This document shows positions 1-11,760 of a stretch of 64,000 nucleotides of DNA, one piece after another. The position numbers and the translations under genes are program-made. Source of the stretch: Poronia punctata (lineage: Eukaryota > Ascomycota > Sordariomycetes > Xylariales > Xylariaceae). The notes beneath the pieces were generated by a model, which did no database searches, was not told where the DNA came from, and worked only from the letters and a program-made list of their open reading frames with translations. Positions within the stretch are counted from its first letter, which is position 1, and every line of letters begins with the position of its first letter. The stretch spans positions 1 through 64,000 of the forward strand of contig MU401620.1 of assembly GCA_022579005.1 (NCBI GenBank). The letters run 5' to 3'.

Positions 1-1359
1 GTTATACTTATACTTATACTATTTTTAATTTAAAACTATAACGCTTATAATAAGCTAAAAAATATTATATAAGCATATATATAGTTAAAAAACACTTTTT
101 TTATATTATATATATATATTTACTTATTAAACTTAAAAAAAAGTACTTTAAAAGTATTATTTTTTAGTTACTTTATTTTTTTTATAGTTTAGCTAAATTT
201 AGTTTATATTAGTTTTAAATTTATTATAAATACTATTAAAATTAACTTAAAATAATAATATTAACTTATAACCTTTATTTATTATTTATAAAAAGCAAAT
301 ATAATAAATTTAATATTATTACTATATAAATAAATAATATTTTATTATTTGCTATACTAGCGTTTTTAGCTAAAAAAAGCAAACTTTTTAAAGCTAAATT
401 TAAAATAAAATTAAAGCAATTCTTTAATAAAAAATAAGCTATTAAGTTTAATAATATAAAAGTTACTTTTTAAAATAAAAAAATAATTTTTATATAAAAA
501 AGTTAAGTAAAAAATTTAATTAAAATTAACTTTATTTTAATTAATATTTTTTAGTAATATATTAGCTAAAAGGTATATAGTATATATATTAGCAATATAT
601 GTTAACTTAAAGCTATATTTAATTTATTAATAGCTATATAAGTTATTAAACTTATAAAAAACAATATTTAAGCGTTAAATAAGCAAATTAACTAGTAAAT
701 TAAAAATAAGCACTATAAATTAACATATATACTTTTAAACTTAATAAAAGTAAAGCTATTTATTTTTATAAATAGATTATTTGCTAACAATACTAACTTA
801 AGCTTTTAAATTAGTTTTATTATTATTTTTATAACTAAATTAATTTTAAATTATAAGTAAAATAAATATAAAATTACTAATAATATTATATACTAAAACT
901 TAAATAAATATAAACACATTATTTAATTTATTTTTGCTAGTAAATTATATAATATAATTAATAAAGTTAATAGTACTATTACTTTATATACTACTTTATA
1001 CTTAATTTTTAAAGTACTTAAATTACTTTTAATTTTTTTAGTACTTTATACTAATTTTAAGTTGCTTTACTAATATTTTATAAAACTTAAAAGTATATAA
1101 AAAAAACGCTTTATAATTAATATAATATTGCTATAAAGATCTTATAAAAAAAAAAGATTATAAAAGTATATTAAATTAATTAAAAAAATAACCTTATAAA
1201 TTTGTTTACAAAAAAAACTTTTAACTAAGTACTTAAGTTTTTTATTATAATAAATTAAATATAAATAAAAATTAAAGTAATAGTAAATTGTTTATAAATT
1301 AAAAACAAAAGCATAAAAAAATAAAAATGTAGTTAAAAAAATAGCAAGTATTAAAATTT
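1..1359. repeat. AT-rich RIP-degraded sequence, no intact gene
   Basis: The stretch is almost entirely A and T, with residual GC mainly as GC inside short words such as gcta and aagc, and it has no long reading frame. This is the state expected of a transposon copy after repeat-induced point mutation. It lies directly upstream of a repeat (1360-1735) that recurs at 58075-58450, so it may be the 3' part of an LTR element whose body lies outside the window. No protein motif could be read with confidence here. Confidence 0.6.
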
Positions 1360-1735
1360 TCTTTAATACTTTTAACTTTATTAACTATATTAAAACTATT
1401 AAAACGCAAATATCTTATAAATATAAATATTTAGTTTTTTATATATTTATTATAAATTGTATTAAACTTACTTTATTAAAAAAGTATATATATAATATAT
1501 ATATATAGTATATAACTAGTATATATAAAGTACGCGTTTTTTATATATTAAATATATAAAGTATATATGTTTTTTTTATATTGCTAATAGGTCTTAATTA
1601 ATTGTAAACCTTTATAGCTATATAAAACTTGCTAAAAAAAGTCCTTATAACTTCTTTTTCCTTTTAGTTAATTAAGTTAACATAGTACTATACATAATAA
1701 CGTGTTATAATTACATTAACCCCTAGCTAGACTAA
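1360..1735 (+). repeat. Dispersed LTR-like repeat, left copy
   Basis: This segment and 58075-58450 share the same order of words over about 370 bp. These include a TA-rich core with tataactagtatata, then aaagtacgc, a ttagttaattaagttaa block and an end near agctagactaata. The copies differ mainly by C/T and G/A changes. The orientation is the same in both. Size and position fit an LTR: AT-rich relic sequence precedes it on the left, and a gypsy relic follows the right copy. The ends could not be fixed, so calling it an LTR is inference. Confidence 0.5.
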
Positions 1736-1789
1736 TATAAAGTATATTGGACTTTATATTGCAATTCTCAGTTTTACCCGCTAGGCTAG

Positions 1790-2313
1790 TAAAGTAAACC
1801 CACATGGTTTTTATTATATTGGGTTTTAGCGCCATATAGTAACTAGGAGCCCTGGAGGTGCAATTAAACCCGAGTTTACGAGAAGTAATCCCTTTAGCTA
1901 TAGCTTTAGAAATTACTTAACCTGACCCCCCTAGCCCTTAGCTAATAGCGTTAAAAATCACCTAACCTAACCTCTTTAGCCCTTGGCCTTAGAATTTAAC
2001 CCTTTTAGCTATAACCTTTTTAGTTACCCTTTTTATTAGCTATAGCTTTAAATTTTACCTTTTATAGTTATAGCTTTATAAATTACTAAACTTAACTTTA
2101 TTTAGCTATAGGTTTAAAATTTAACCTTTTTAGCCTTTAGCTTTAAAAATTACTTAACTTAACTTTATATAGCTTTAAATTTTAATATTTTTAGCTATAG
2201 CTTTAAACTTTAATACTTTTAGTTATAGCTTTAAAAATAAACCTTTTTAGCTTATAACTTTTTTATTTACCTTTTTAGCTATAATTCTTTTATTTACTTT
2301 TTATAGCTATAAT
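1790..2313. repeat. Tail segment of composite repeat, copy A, grading into RIP-mutated array
   Basis: From about 1843 (aactaggagccctggaggtg) this matches 11627-11760 closely, including the words cgagtttacgagaagtaatc and cccccctagcccttagctaa. It is one of the few GC-retaining parts of the left block. It then decays into AT-rich repeats of the words ttagctataac and agctttaaatttta, which are the mutated form of the minisatellite seen intact near 11 and 21 kb. The matching head segment upstream is missing here. Confidence 0.65.
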
Positions 2314-3500
2314 GTTTTTAACTATTTATTTTAGCTATAGCTTTAAATTTTATTTTTATAGCTATAACTTTTTTAGTTACTTTTTTTTTAACTTTTAGCT
2401 TTAAAAATTATTCAATATAACCTTTTTAGCTTATAACTATAATCTTTTTAGTTACTTTTTTTAGCTATTGCTTTAAATTTTAACTTTTTAGCTTTAACTT
2501 TTTTAAGTATTTTTTATAAATATAGCTTTAAGTTTTAATACTTTTAATTATAGTTTTAAATTTTAACTTTTTTAGCTTTAACCTTTTTAGCTACTTTTTA
2601 TAGCTATAAGTTTAAAAATAACTTAATTAAGCCTTTTATAGCTTTAATTTTAACCTTTTTAGCTATAACCTTTTTTATCTTTTTTTAAGCCTTTAAATAT
2701 AAAAATACTTAACTTAGCGTTTTTAACCTTTAGCTTTAAATTTTACTTTTTTAGCTTTTAGCTATAACTTTTTAACTACTTTTTATAGCTAATATATTTT
2801 TAACTACTACTTTTAGCTATAGCTTTATATTTTACTTTTTTAGTTTTTAGCTTTAAAAATTACGTAACTTAGCTTTTTTATTTACCTCTTTTAGCTATAG
2901 TTTTAAATTTAAACCTTTTTAGCTATAACATTTTTAATTATTTTTTTAGTTTTTAGCTTTAAAAACTACTTAATTTAACTACTTTTAGCTATAGCCTTTT
3001 TAGTTACCTTTTTAGCTTTTAGTTTTAAAATTTACCTTTTTTAGTTATAGCTTTAAACATTACTTTTTTAACTATTTTTTTTAGTTATAGCTTTAAAAAT
3101 TATATAACTTAACTTTATATAGCTATAACCTTTTTAGCTACTTTTTTTAAGCATATCTTTTTAACTACTTTTTATAACTATAACCTTTTAAATTACTTTT
3201 TTTAGCTTTAGCTTTAATATTAAACTTTAATTTTTTTAGCTTATAGCTTTATAAATTACTTAATTAAACCTTTTATAGCTTTAAAATTTAAGCTTTATAG
3301 CTATAACCTTTTTAACTACCTTTTTAGCTATAGCTTTAAATTTTAACACTTTTAGTTATAGCTTTAAAAAATAAACCTTTTAGCTTATAATACCTTTATT
3401 TACGCCTTTTAGCTATAACCTTTTTAATTATCCTTTATAGTTATAACCTTTTTATAATAAATAATAAGTTTACTTTAAAAATAACTAAGTAGTTACTACT

Positions 3501-4083
3501 AAAGTAAAAAAGCGTTTAGCACACATTAGCAAATTAAGCAATAATTAGTTTAATATTAGAAAAATAAGCAAAGCTTATTTTTAAAAAATATAATATATAC
3601 AGCGCGTTAATTAAAAAATTAACTACGCACTTTATAAATTACGCTATAATTATTTTAAGTTTATTAATAATAAAGTTATATATAATAACTAATAAAGAAA
3701 AAGGTTTATATACTTAGTATAAAGCATGCGCGCTATGTAGTACTAAGTAAAAATACTTTTAAATTATTTAATAATTATAACGTTAAAAATAAAGCTAAAA
3801 TACAAAGTGCACAATATTAAAAAAGTAAAAAGCGCAAAGTATATTTTACTTACTGCTTAATTAAGCAGTAAGCATAATTTACTTTATAGCTTTTATAGTT
3901 AAAATATAAGTTAAACTGCTTAACTAATATATAATTAAAATAAATATAAGTATTGCTTAACTATAAAAGTTAAGCAACGGGTACTTATAAACTAGTTATA
4001 TATATATATTAATTAATTTTATATATTTAATATATATACTAGCTATGCTAATTTTAGCACCGTTTTTTACCTTTTACTTTGCT
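3501..4083. mobile_element. Candidate short inverted-repeat element, hairpin-rich (copy 1)
   Basis: The left arm at 3501-3534 (aaagtaaaaaagcg, then ttagcac and attagc) resembles the reverse complement of 4045-4083, which carries gctaa, ttagcac, cgttttttac and cttttactttgct. The interior is not minisatellite. It keeps words such as gcatgcgcgc and contains two perfect hairpins, 3849-3872 and 3953-3977. Size and ends would suit a non-autonomous TIR element inserted in the array. No target-site duplication could be fixed and the arms are imperfect, so the call is tentative. Confidence 0.35.
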
Positions 4084-4615
4084 AAATATAGTTAATATAA
4101 TTTATTAAACTTTTTAACTACTTTTTTTAACTATAGCTTTAAATTTTAACTTTTTAGCTTTTAGCTTTAAAAATTACTTAACTTAGCTTTTTTATTTATT
4201 TATTTTAATTATCGCTTTAAACTTTATTTTTTATAGCTATAATCTTTTTAGTTACTTTTTATAATTATAACTATTTTAGTTGCTTAAGCTTACCTTTTAG
4301 CCTTTAGCTTTAAAAATTATCTAAGCTAAACCCTTTATTTAGTCTTTTTAGTTATAACTTTTAAAATAACCTCTTTTAGTTATAATTATTATAGTTATTC
4401 TTTATAGCTATAAATAATATAGGTTACTTTTAAAAGTAATATTTATAATAAGTAAATTTAAAAGATTATAGCTTTAGCAAGTTATTTTTAAAAGTAATAG
4501 TTATAGCAAGTAAATTTAAAAGGTAATAGTTATAGCAAGCTATTTTAAAAGTAATAGCTATAGCAAGTAAATTTAAAAGGTTATAGCTATAATAAGTAAA
4601 TTTTAAAAGTTATAA

Positions 4616-4845
4616 ACTTTATTTTAGCTAACTTAACTTTATAGCTATATTATAGCTAGTTTTAAGTAGTATAGCTAAGTAATTATTAGCAGTGCTTAAT
4701 GCTTTAAAAACCTTTTTATAAAAATAGAAATGTTTTAATAATAGCTATTTTTTATTTAAAGAAAATCTTTTAGCTACTTTTAAATATATTTTTTTTTATA
4801 AAAAGCTAAAAGCTTTAAAAGTGTAATTAAACCTAAGTTTATAAA
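4616..4845. repeat. RIP-mutated head segment (copy B)
   Basis: Read along the plus strand this follows 11395-11650 word for word after C-to-T and G-to-A change. For example, aagtggtgtggctaggtag at 11453 corresponds to aagtagtatagctaagtaa here, and the cagtgcccaatgcc region becomes cagtgcttaatgc. It marks the 3' end of one composite repeat unit. The same segment recurs at 7432-7661 through the tandem duplication. Confidence 0.7.
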
Positions 4846-6316
4846 ATATAAGCTAGCTATAACCTTTTTTACTTTTTTATTTACTTTTTTTAGCTATAGC
4901 TTTTAAAATAACCTTTTTTAGCTATAACTTTAAATTTTACTTTTTATAGCTATAATCGTTTTAGTTACCTTTTATAACTATAACTTTTTTAACTACCCTT
5001 TTTTAGTTATAGCTTTAAAAATTACTTAACTTAATTTTTTATAGTTTTAAATTTTAATATCTTTAGTTATAGCTTTAAATTTAAACCTTTTTACTTATAA
5101 CCTTTTTAAATACTTTTTATAGCTATAATTTTTTTAACTATTTATTTTAGCTATAGCTTTAAATTTTATTTTTATAGCTATAACTTTTTTAGTTACTTTT
5201 TTTTTAACTTTTAGCTTTAAAAATTATTCAATATAACCTTTTTAGCTTATAACTATAATCTTTTTAGTTACTTTTTTTAGCTATTGCTTTAAATTTTAAC
5301 TTTTTAGCTTTAACTTTTTTAAGTATTTTTTATAAATATAGCTTTAAGTTTTAATACTTTTAATTATAGTTTTAAATTTTAACTTTTTTAGCTTTAACCT
5401 TTTTAGCTACTTTTTATAGCTATAAGTTTAAAAATAACTTAATTAAGCCTTTTATAGCTTTAATTTTAACCTTTTTAGCTATAACCTTTTTTATCTTTTT
5501 TTAAGCCTTTAAATATAAAAATACTTAACTTAGCGTTTTTAACCTTTAGCTTTAAATTTTACTTTTTTAGCTTTTAGCTATAACTTTTTAACTACTTTTT
5601 ATAGCTAATATATTTTTAACTACTACTTTTAGCTATAGCTTTATATTTTACTTTTTTAGTTTTTAGCTTTAAAAATTACGTAACTTAGCTTTTTTATTTA
5701 CCTCTTTTAGCTATAGTTTTAAATTTAAACCTTTTTAGCTATAACATTTTTAATTATTTTTTTAGTTTTTAGCTTTAAAAACTACTTAATTTAACTACTT
5801 TTAGCTATAGCCTTTTTAGTTACCTTTTTAGCTTTTAGTTTTAAAATTTACCTTTTTTAGTTATAGCTTTAAACATTACTTTTTTAACTATTTTTTTTAG
5901 TTATAGCTTTAAAAATTATATAACTTAACTTTATATAGCTATAACCTTTTTAGCTACTTTTTTTAAGCATATCTTTTTAACTACTTTTTATAACTATAAC
6001 CTTTTAAATTACTTTTTTTAGCTTTAGCTTTAATATTAAACTTTAATTTTTTTAGCTTATAGCTTTATAAATTACTTAATTAAACCTTTTATAGCTTTAA
6101 AATTTAAGCTTTATAGCTATAACCTTTTTAACTACCTTTTTAGCTATAGCTTTAAATTTTAACACTTTTAGTTATAGCTTTAAAAAATAAACCTTTTAGC
6201 TTATAATACCTTTATTTACGCCTTTTAGCTATAACCTTTTTAATTATCCTTTATAGTTATAACCTTTTTATAATAAATAATAAGTTTACTTTAAAAATAA
6301 CTAAGTAGTTACTACT

Positions 6317-6899
6317 AAAGTAAAAAAGCGTTTAGCACACATTAGCAAATTAAGCAATAATTAGTTTAATATTAGAAAAATAAGCAAAGCTTATTTTTAA
6401 AAAATATAATATATACAGCGCGTTAATTAAAAAATTAACTACGCACTTTATAAATTACGCTATAATTATTTTAAGTTTATTAATAATAAAGTTATATATA
6501 ATAACTAATAAAGAAAAAGGTTTATATACTTAGTATAAAGCATGCGCGCTATGTAGTACTAAGTAAAAATACTTTTAAATTATTTAATAATTATAACGTT
6601 AAAAATAAAGCTAAAATACAAAGTGCACAATATTAAAAAAGTAAAAAGCGCAAAGTATATTTTACTTACTGCTTAATTAAGCAGTAAGCATAATTTACTT
6701 TATAGCTTTTATAGTTAAAATATAAGTTAAACTGCTTAACTAATATATAATTAAAATAAATATAAGTATTGCTTAACTATAAAAGTTAAGCAACGGGTAC
6801 TTATAAACTAGTTATATATATATATTAATTAATTTTATATATTTAATATATATACTAGCTATGCTAATTTTAGCACCGTTTTTTACCTTTTACTTTGCT
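6317..6899. mobile_element. Candidate short inverted-repeat element (copy 2)
   Basis: This is the copy of 3501-4083 carried by the 2816-bp duplication. No sequence difference from copy 1 was found, including both internal hairpins. It is not an independent insertion. Confidence 0.35.
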
Positions 6900-7431
6900 A
6901 AATATAGTTAATATAATTTATTAAACTTTTTAACTACTTTTTTTAACTATAGCTTTAAATTTTAACTTTTTAGCTTTTAGCTTTAAAAATTACTTAACTT
7001 AGCTTTTTTATTTATTTATTTTAATTATCGCTTTAAACTTTATTTTTTATAGCTATAATCTTTTTAGTTACTTTTTATAATTATAACTATTTTAGTTGCT
7101 TAAGCTTACCTTTTAGCCTTTAGCTTTAAAAATTATCTAAGCTAAACCCTTTATTTAGTCTTTTTAGTTATAACTTTTAAAATAACCTCTTTTAGTTATA
7201 ATTATTATAGTTATTCTTTATAGCTATAAATAATATAGGTTACTTTTAAAAGTAATATTTATAATAAGTAAATTTAAAAGATTATAGCTTTAGCAAGTTA
7301 TTTTTAAAAGTAATAGTTATAGCAAGTAAATTTAAAAGGTAATAGTTATAGCAAGCTATTTTAAAAGTAATAGCTATAGCAAGTAAATTTAAAAGGTTAT
7401 AGCTATAATAAGTAAATTTTAAAAGTTATAA

Positions 7432-7661
7432 ACTTTATTTTAGCTAACTTAACTTTATAGCTATATTATAGCTAGTTTTAAGTAGTATAGCTAAGTAATT
7501 ATTAGCAGTGCTTAATGCTTTAAAAACCTTTTTATAAAAATAGAAATGTTTTAATAATAGCTATTTTTTATTTAAAGAAAATCTTTTAGCTACTTTTAAA
7601 TATATTTTTTTTTATAAAAAGCTAAAAGCTTTAAAAGTGTAATTAAACCTAAGTTTATAAA
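7432..7661. repeat. RIP-mutated head segment (copy C)
   Basis: This is the head segment of the second 2816-bp unit and appears identical to 4616-4845. Together with the heads at 11395 and 21738 it sets the period of the composite repeat. Confidence 0.7.
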
Positions 7662-7945
7662 ATATAAGCTAGCTATAACCTTTTTTACTTTTTTATTTAC
7701 TTTTTTTAGCTATAGCTTTTAAAATAACCTTTTTTAGCTATAACTTTAAATTTTACTTTTTATAGCTATAATCGTTTTAGTTACCTTTTATAACTATAAC
7801 TTTTTTAACTACCCTTTTTTAGTTATAGCTTTAAAAATTACTTAACTTAATTTTTTATAGTTTTAAATTTTAATATCTTTAGTTATAGCTTTAAATTTAA
7901 ACCTTTTTACTTATAACCTTTTTAAATACTTTTTATAGCTATAAT

Positions 7946-10380
7946 TTTTTTAAATACCTTTTTTAGTTATAGCTTTAAAAATTACTTAACTTAACTTGTT
8001 ATAGCTTTAAATTTTAACCTTTTTAAGCCTTTAACTTTAAAATTTACCTCTTTTTAGTTATAGCTTTAAAAATTACTTAATTTAACTTTTTATAGCTTTA
8101 AACTTTAACACTTTTTAGCTATAGCTTTAAAAATTATTTAACTTAACTTTTTATAGCTATAACGTTTTTAGTTACTTTTTTTAGCTATAGCTTTTAATTT
8201 TACTTTTTTAGCTTATAGCTATAGCTTTAAATTTAAACTTTTTAACCGTTAACTTTAAAAATTACTTAACTTAATTTTATATAGCTATAACTTTAAATTT
8301 TAATACTTTTAATTATAAATTTAAAAATAACTTAACTTAAAACCCTTTAGCTTTTTGCCTTAAATTTTAATACTTTTTAGCTATAGCTTTAAAAATTACT
8401 TAACTTAACTATTTATAAATATAACCTAAACCTCTTAGCTTTTAGCTTTAAAATTTAACTACTTTAGCTATAGCTTTAAATTTTACTTTTTATAATTATT
8501 ATTTTTTAATTACCTTTTTTAGCTATAACTTTAATTTTTTACCTTTTAGCTTATAGTTATAGCTTTAAATTTAAACTTGTTAACCTTTAGCTTTAAAAAT
8601 TACTTAACTTAGCTTTTTTATTTACTTTTTATAATTATAACCTTTTTAGTTACTTTTTTTAGCTATAGCTTTAAATTTTACTTGCTATAGCTATAACGTT
8701 TTTAACTATTTTCTTTAGCTATAGCTTTAAATTTAACCCTTTTAGCTTTTACCTTTAAAAATTACCTAACTTAACTTTTTATTACTTTAAATTTAAATTT
8801 TAAACCTTTTAGTAATAGCTTTAAAAATAACTTTTTTTAGCTATAACCTTTTTAGCTACTTTTTTAGCTATAACCTTTTTAGTTACTTTTTTAGCTTTTA
8901 ACTTTAAAATTTACCTTTTATAGCTATAACCTTTTTAGTTACTATCTCCTCCTTTTTACCTATAGCTTTAAATTTTAATACTTTTAATTATAGCTTTAAA
9001 TATAACTTTTTTAGCTTTTAACTTTAAAATTTACTTTTTTTAGTTATAACCCTTTTAATTACACTTTATAGACTTAGCTTTAAAAATTACTTTAGCTAAC
9101 CTTATTACTTTATATTTTAAAAAATTACCCTTTTAAGTTATAGGTTTAAAAGTTACTTAACTTAACTTTTTTAGCTTATAGCTATAGCTTTAAATTTAAA
9201 CTTTTTGACTTTTAACTTTAAAAATTATTTAACTTAGTTGTTTTATTAACCTTTTTAGCTTTAACCTTTTTAGTTACTATTTATAGCTATTATCCTTTTA
9301 ATTACCTTTTTAAGTTATAACTTTAAAATTTAACTATTATAGCTATAACGTTTTTAGTTATGTTTTATAGCTATAGCTTAGAATTTTAACCTCTTAGCTT
9401 TTAGTTTTAAAAATCATTTAACTTAATACTTTTAACTTTTAACTTTAAAATTTAACCTTTATAGCTATAACCCTTTTAAATACCTTTTATAGCTATAGCT
9501 TTAAATTTTACCTTTTTAGCTTTTAATTTTAAAAATTATTTAACCTAGCTTTTTTATTTACTTTTTTAGTTATAGCTTTAAATTTTACTTTTTATAGCTA
9601 TAATCCTTTTAGTTACCTTTTTAACTATAGTTTTAATTTAAATCTTTTTAGTTATAGCTTTTAAAACTATTTAACTTAACCTTTTTTAGCTATAACCTTT
9701 ATAGTTACTTTTATAGCTTTAAAAATTACTTAACCTAACTTTATATAGCTTTAAAAATAATTTTATATAGCTATAGCTTTAAATTTTAACCTTTTAGCTA
9801 TAATTCTTTATTACTTTTAGCTATAAACTTTTAATTACTTTTTTAATCTTTAAGTTTAAAAATAACTTAACCTAAGCTTTTTAGTTTTTAGCCTTAAATT
9901 TTAACATTTTTAGTTATAGCTTTAAATTTTACTTTTTAGCTTATAGCTATAGCTTTAAATTTAAACTTTTTAACCTTTAACTTTAAAAGTCACCTAAGCT
10001 AGCCTTTTTATTTACCTTTTTTAGCTATAACCTTTTTAGCTACCCTTTTATCCTTTAGCTTTAAAAATAACCTAATTTAATACTTTTAGCTTTTAGCTAT
10101 AACCTTTAGTTACCTTTTTTAGCTTTTAGCTTTAAAAATTATTTAAGCTAAGCCTTTTATTTACCTTTTTTAGTTATAATATTTAAAATAATTCTTTATA
10201 GTTATAGCTATAAGTAATATAGCTTATTTTAAAAAGTTATAGTTATAATAAGTAAATTTTAAAGTTATAGCTATAGCAAGCTATTTTTAAAGGTTATATT
10301 TATAATAAGTAAATTTAAAAGGTTAAAGTTATAGCTTTAATAAGTAAATTTTAAGCTTATAGCCTTAATAAGTAAATTTA
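7946..10380. repeat. Heavily RIP-mutated minisatellite array
   Basis: This is a long run of the words agctataacctttttagttac and agctttaaaaattacttaac, in irregular order, with very few C or G outside agct. By comparison with the lightly mutated array further right, it is the mutated form of the 29-30 bp unit. There is no gene and no readable protein relic. Confidence 0.75.
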
Positions 10381-10980
10381 AAACGTTATAGCTATAGCAG
10401 GTTATTTTAAAAGGTTATACTTATAATAAGTTATTTTTAAAGGCTATAGCTTTACTAGGTAAATTTAAAAGGTTATAATTATAGCTAATTTAAGTTATTT
10501 AAAGGGCTATAGCTTTACTAGGTAAATTTAAAACGTTATAGCTATAGCAGGTTATTTTAAAAGGTTATAGTTATAATAAGTTATTTTTAAAGGCTATAGC
10601 TTTACTAGGTAAATTTAAAAGGTTATAATTATAGCTAATTTAAGTTATTTAAAGGGCTATAGCTTTGCTAGGTAAATTTAAAACGTTATAGCTATAGCAG
10701 GTTATTTTAAAAGGTTATAGTTATAATAAGTTATTTTTAAAGGCTATAGCTTTGCTAGGTAAATTTAAAAGGTAATGGTTATAGCTAATTTAGGTTATTT
10801 AAAGGGCTATAGCTTTGCCAGGTAAATTTTAAACGTCATGGCTATAGCAGGTCGTTTTAAAAGGTTATGGCCTTGGCTAATGTAGGTCATTTCAAAAGGT
10901 CATAGCCATGGCAGGTCAATTCGAAAGGTAATGGTCATGGCTAATTCAGGTCATTCGAAAGGCTATGGCTCTGCCAGGTG
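10381..10980. repeat. Four 150-bp higher-order repeats with a RIP gradient
   Basis: The word aaacgt(t/c)at(a/g)gctatagcag begins at 10381, 10531, 10681 and 10831, a spacing of exactly 150 bp, that is about five basic units of 30 bp. The first copies read ttata and ttaatt where the last reads tcatgg and tcaatt. C-to-T and G-to-A change therefore becomes rarer from left to right within one array. Confidence 0.8.
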
Positions 10981-11394
10981 AATTCGAAAGGTCATGGCCA
11001 TGGCAGGTCAATTCGAAAGGTAATGGTCATGGCTAATTCAGGTCATTCGAAAGGCTATGGCTCTGCCAGGTCAATTCGAAAGGTAATGGTCATGGCAGGT
11101 CAATTCGAAAGGTAATGGTCATGGCTAATTCAGGTCAATTCGAAAGGTCATGGCCCTGGTAGGTCAATTCGAAAGGCTATGGCTCTGCCAGGTGAATTCG
11201 AAAGGTAATGGTCATGGCTAATTCAGGTCATTCGAAGGGCCATGGCAGGTCAATTCGAAAGGTAATGGTCATGGCTAATTCAGGTCAATTCGAAAGGTCA
11301 TGGCCCTGGTAGGTCATTTCCAAAGGTAATGGTCATGGCTAATTCAGGTCATTCGAAGGGCTATGGCTCTGCCAGGTCAATTCCAAAGGTCATG
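10850..11394 (+). repeat. Lightly mutated 29-30 bp minisatellite array (left)
   Basis: These are tandem units whose core is aggtcaattcgaaagg followed by variants of taatggtcatggc, tcatggccctggt or ctatggctctgcc. The variants follow each other in a recurring order. GC content is normal and CG dinucleotides (ttcgaa) survive, so RIP has barely touched this part. It runs directly into the head segment. Confidence 0.85.
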
Positions 11395-11760
11395 GACCTT
11401 ACCTTAGCTGACCTCACCTTGTGGCTATGTTGTGGCTAATTCTAAGTGGTGTGGCTAGGTAGTCCTCGCCAGTGCCCAATGCCAAGAAAACCTCTCTATA
11501 GAATACAGAATGTCTTGGCAATGGCAGATTTTCGTCCAAAAGAGGGAATCGGCTAGCCTCTTTTGGACGGATTTCTTCCATAGAAACGGGATGGCAATTG
11601 AAAACAGGAACAATTATCCCTCGTAAACTAGGAGCCCCGGAGGTGCAATCAAACCCGAGTTTACGAGAAGTAATCCCTTTAGCCATGGCTTTAGAAATTA
11701 CCTGACCTAACCCCCCTAGCCCTTAGCTAATAGCTTTAAAAATCACTTAACTTAACCCTG
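11395..11760. repeat. Intact head and tail segments of composite repeat (copy D)
   Basis: This segment is not minisatellite. It begins with ggaccttaccttagctgacc, includes a perfect 13-bp hairpin (11533-11569) and ends near cctcgtaaact. The tail follows from aggagccccggaggtgcaat. Close relatives are at 21738-22010 (head), 1843-1960 (tail) and, RIP-mutated, at 4616 and 7432. A 90-codon minus-strand frame spans it, and part of that frame is shared with the copy near 21.8 kb. No known domain is seen, and the frame is probably a by-product of the repeat. Confidence 0.75.
11533..11569. repeat. Perfect 13-bp inverted repeat (hairpin)
   Basis: The arms cgtccaaaagagg (11533-11545) and cctcttttggacg (11557-11569) are exact reverse complements around an 11-base loop. 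The corresponding site near 21880-21916 keeps the outer bases (cgtcc and ggacg) but the rest of its stem is damaged. Confidence 0.85.

Larger units (their letters stand above)
2314..5129. repeat. Tandem duplication unit 1 (2816 bp)
   Basis: Every block compared between this unit and 5130-7945 is the same at a constant offset of 2816 bp, and no difference was found inside. Both units contain a RIP-mutated minisatellite, a hairpin-rich core with inverted ends (3501-4083) and a RIP-mutated head segment (4616-4845). The junctions fall in a repeated word of about 25 bp, actttttatagctataat plus T-run plus aa, which suggests recombination between short array repeats. Because the sequence is already AT-rich, the duplication must postdate RIP or be an assembly error. 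Confidence 0.85.
5130..7945. repeat. Tandem duplication unit 2 (2816 bp)
   Basis: This is the second copy of 2314-5129, in direct orientation and immediately adjacent. Identity stops at about 7953, where the sequence continues as aaatacc instead of aactattt. Upstream of unit 1 the match stops at about 2296, apart from one mismatch at 2313. It holds no gene. Confidence 0.85.

Noticed and set aside
10850..11394. CRISPR-like array of 29-bp repeats
   Set aside because: Units follow each other directly with no unique spacers, and the context is fungal nuclear DNA. It is a minisatellite.
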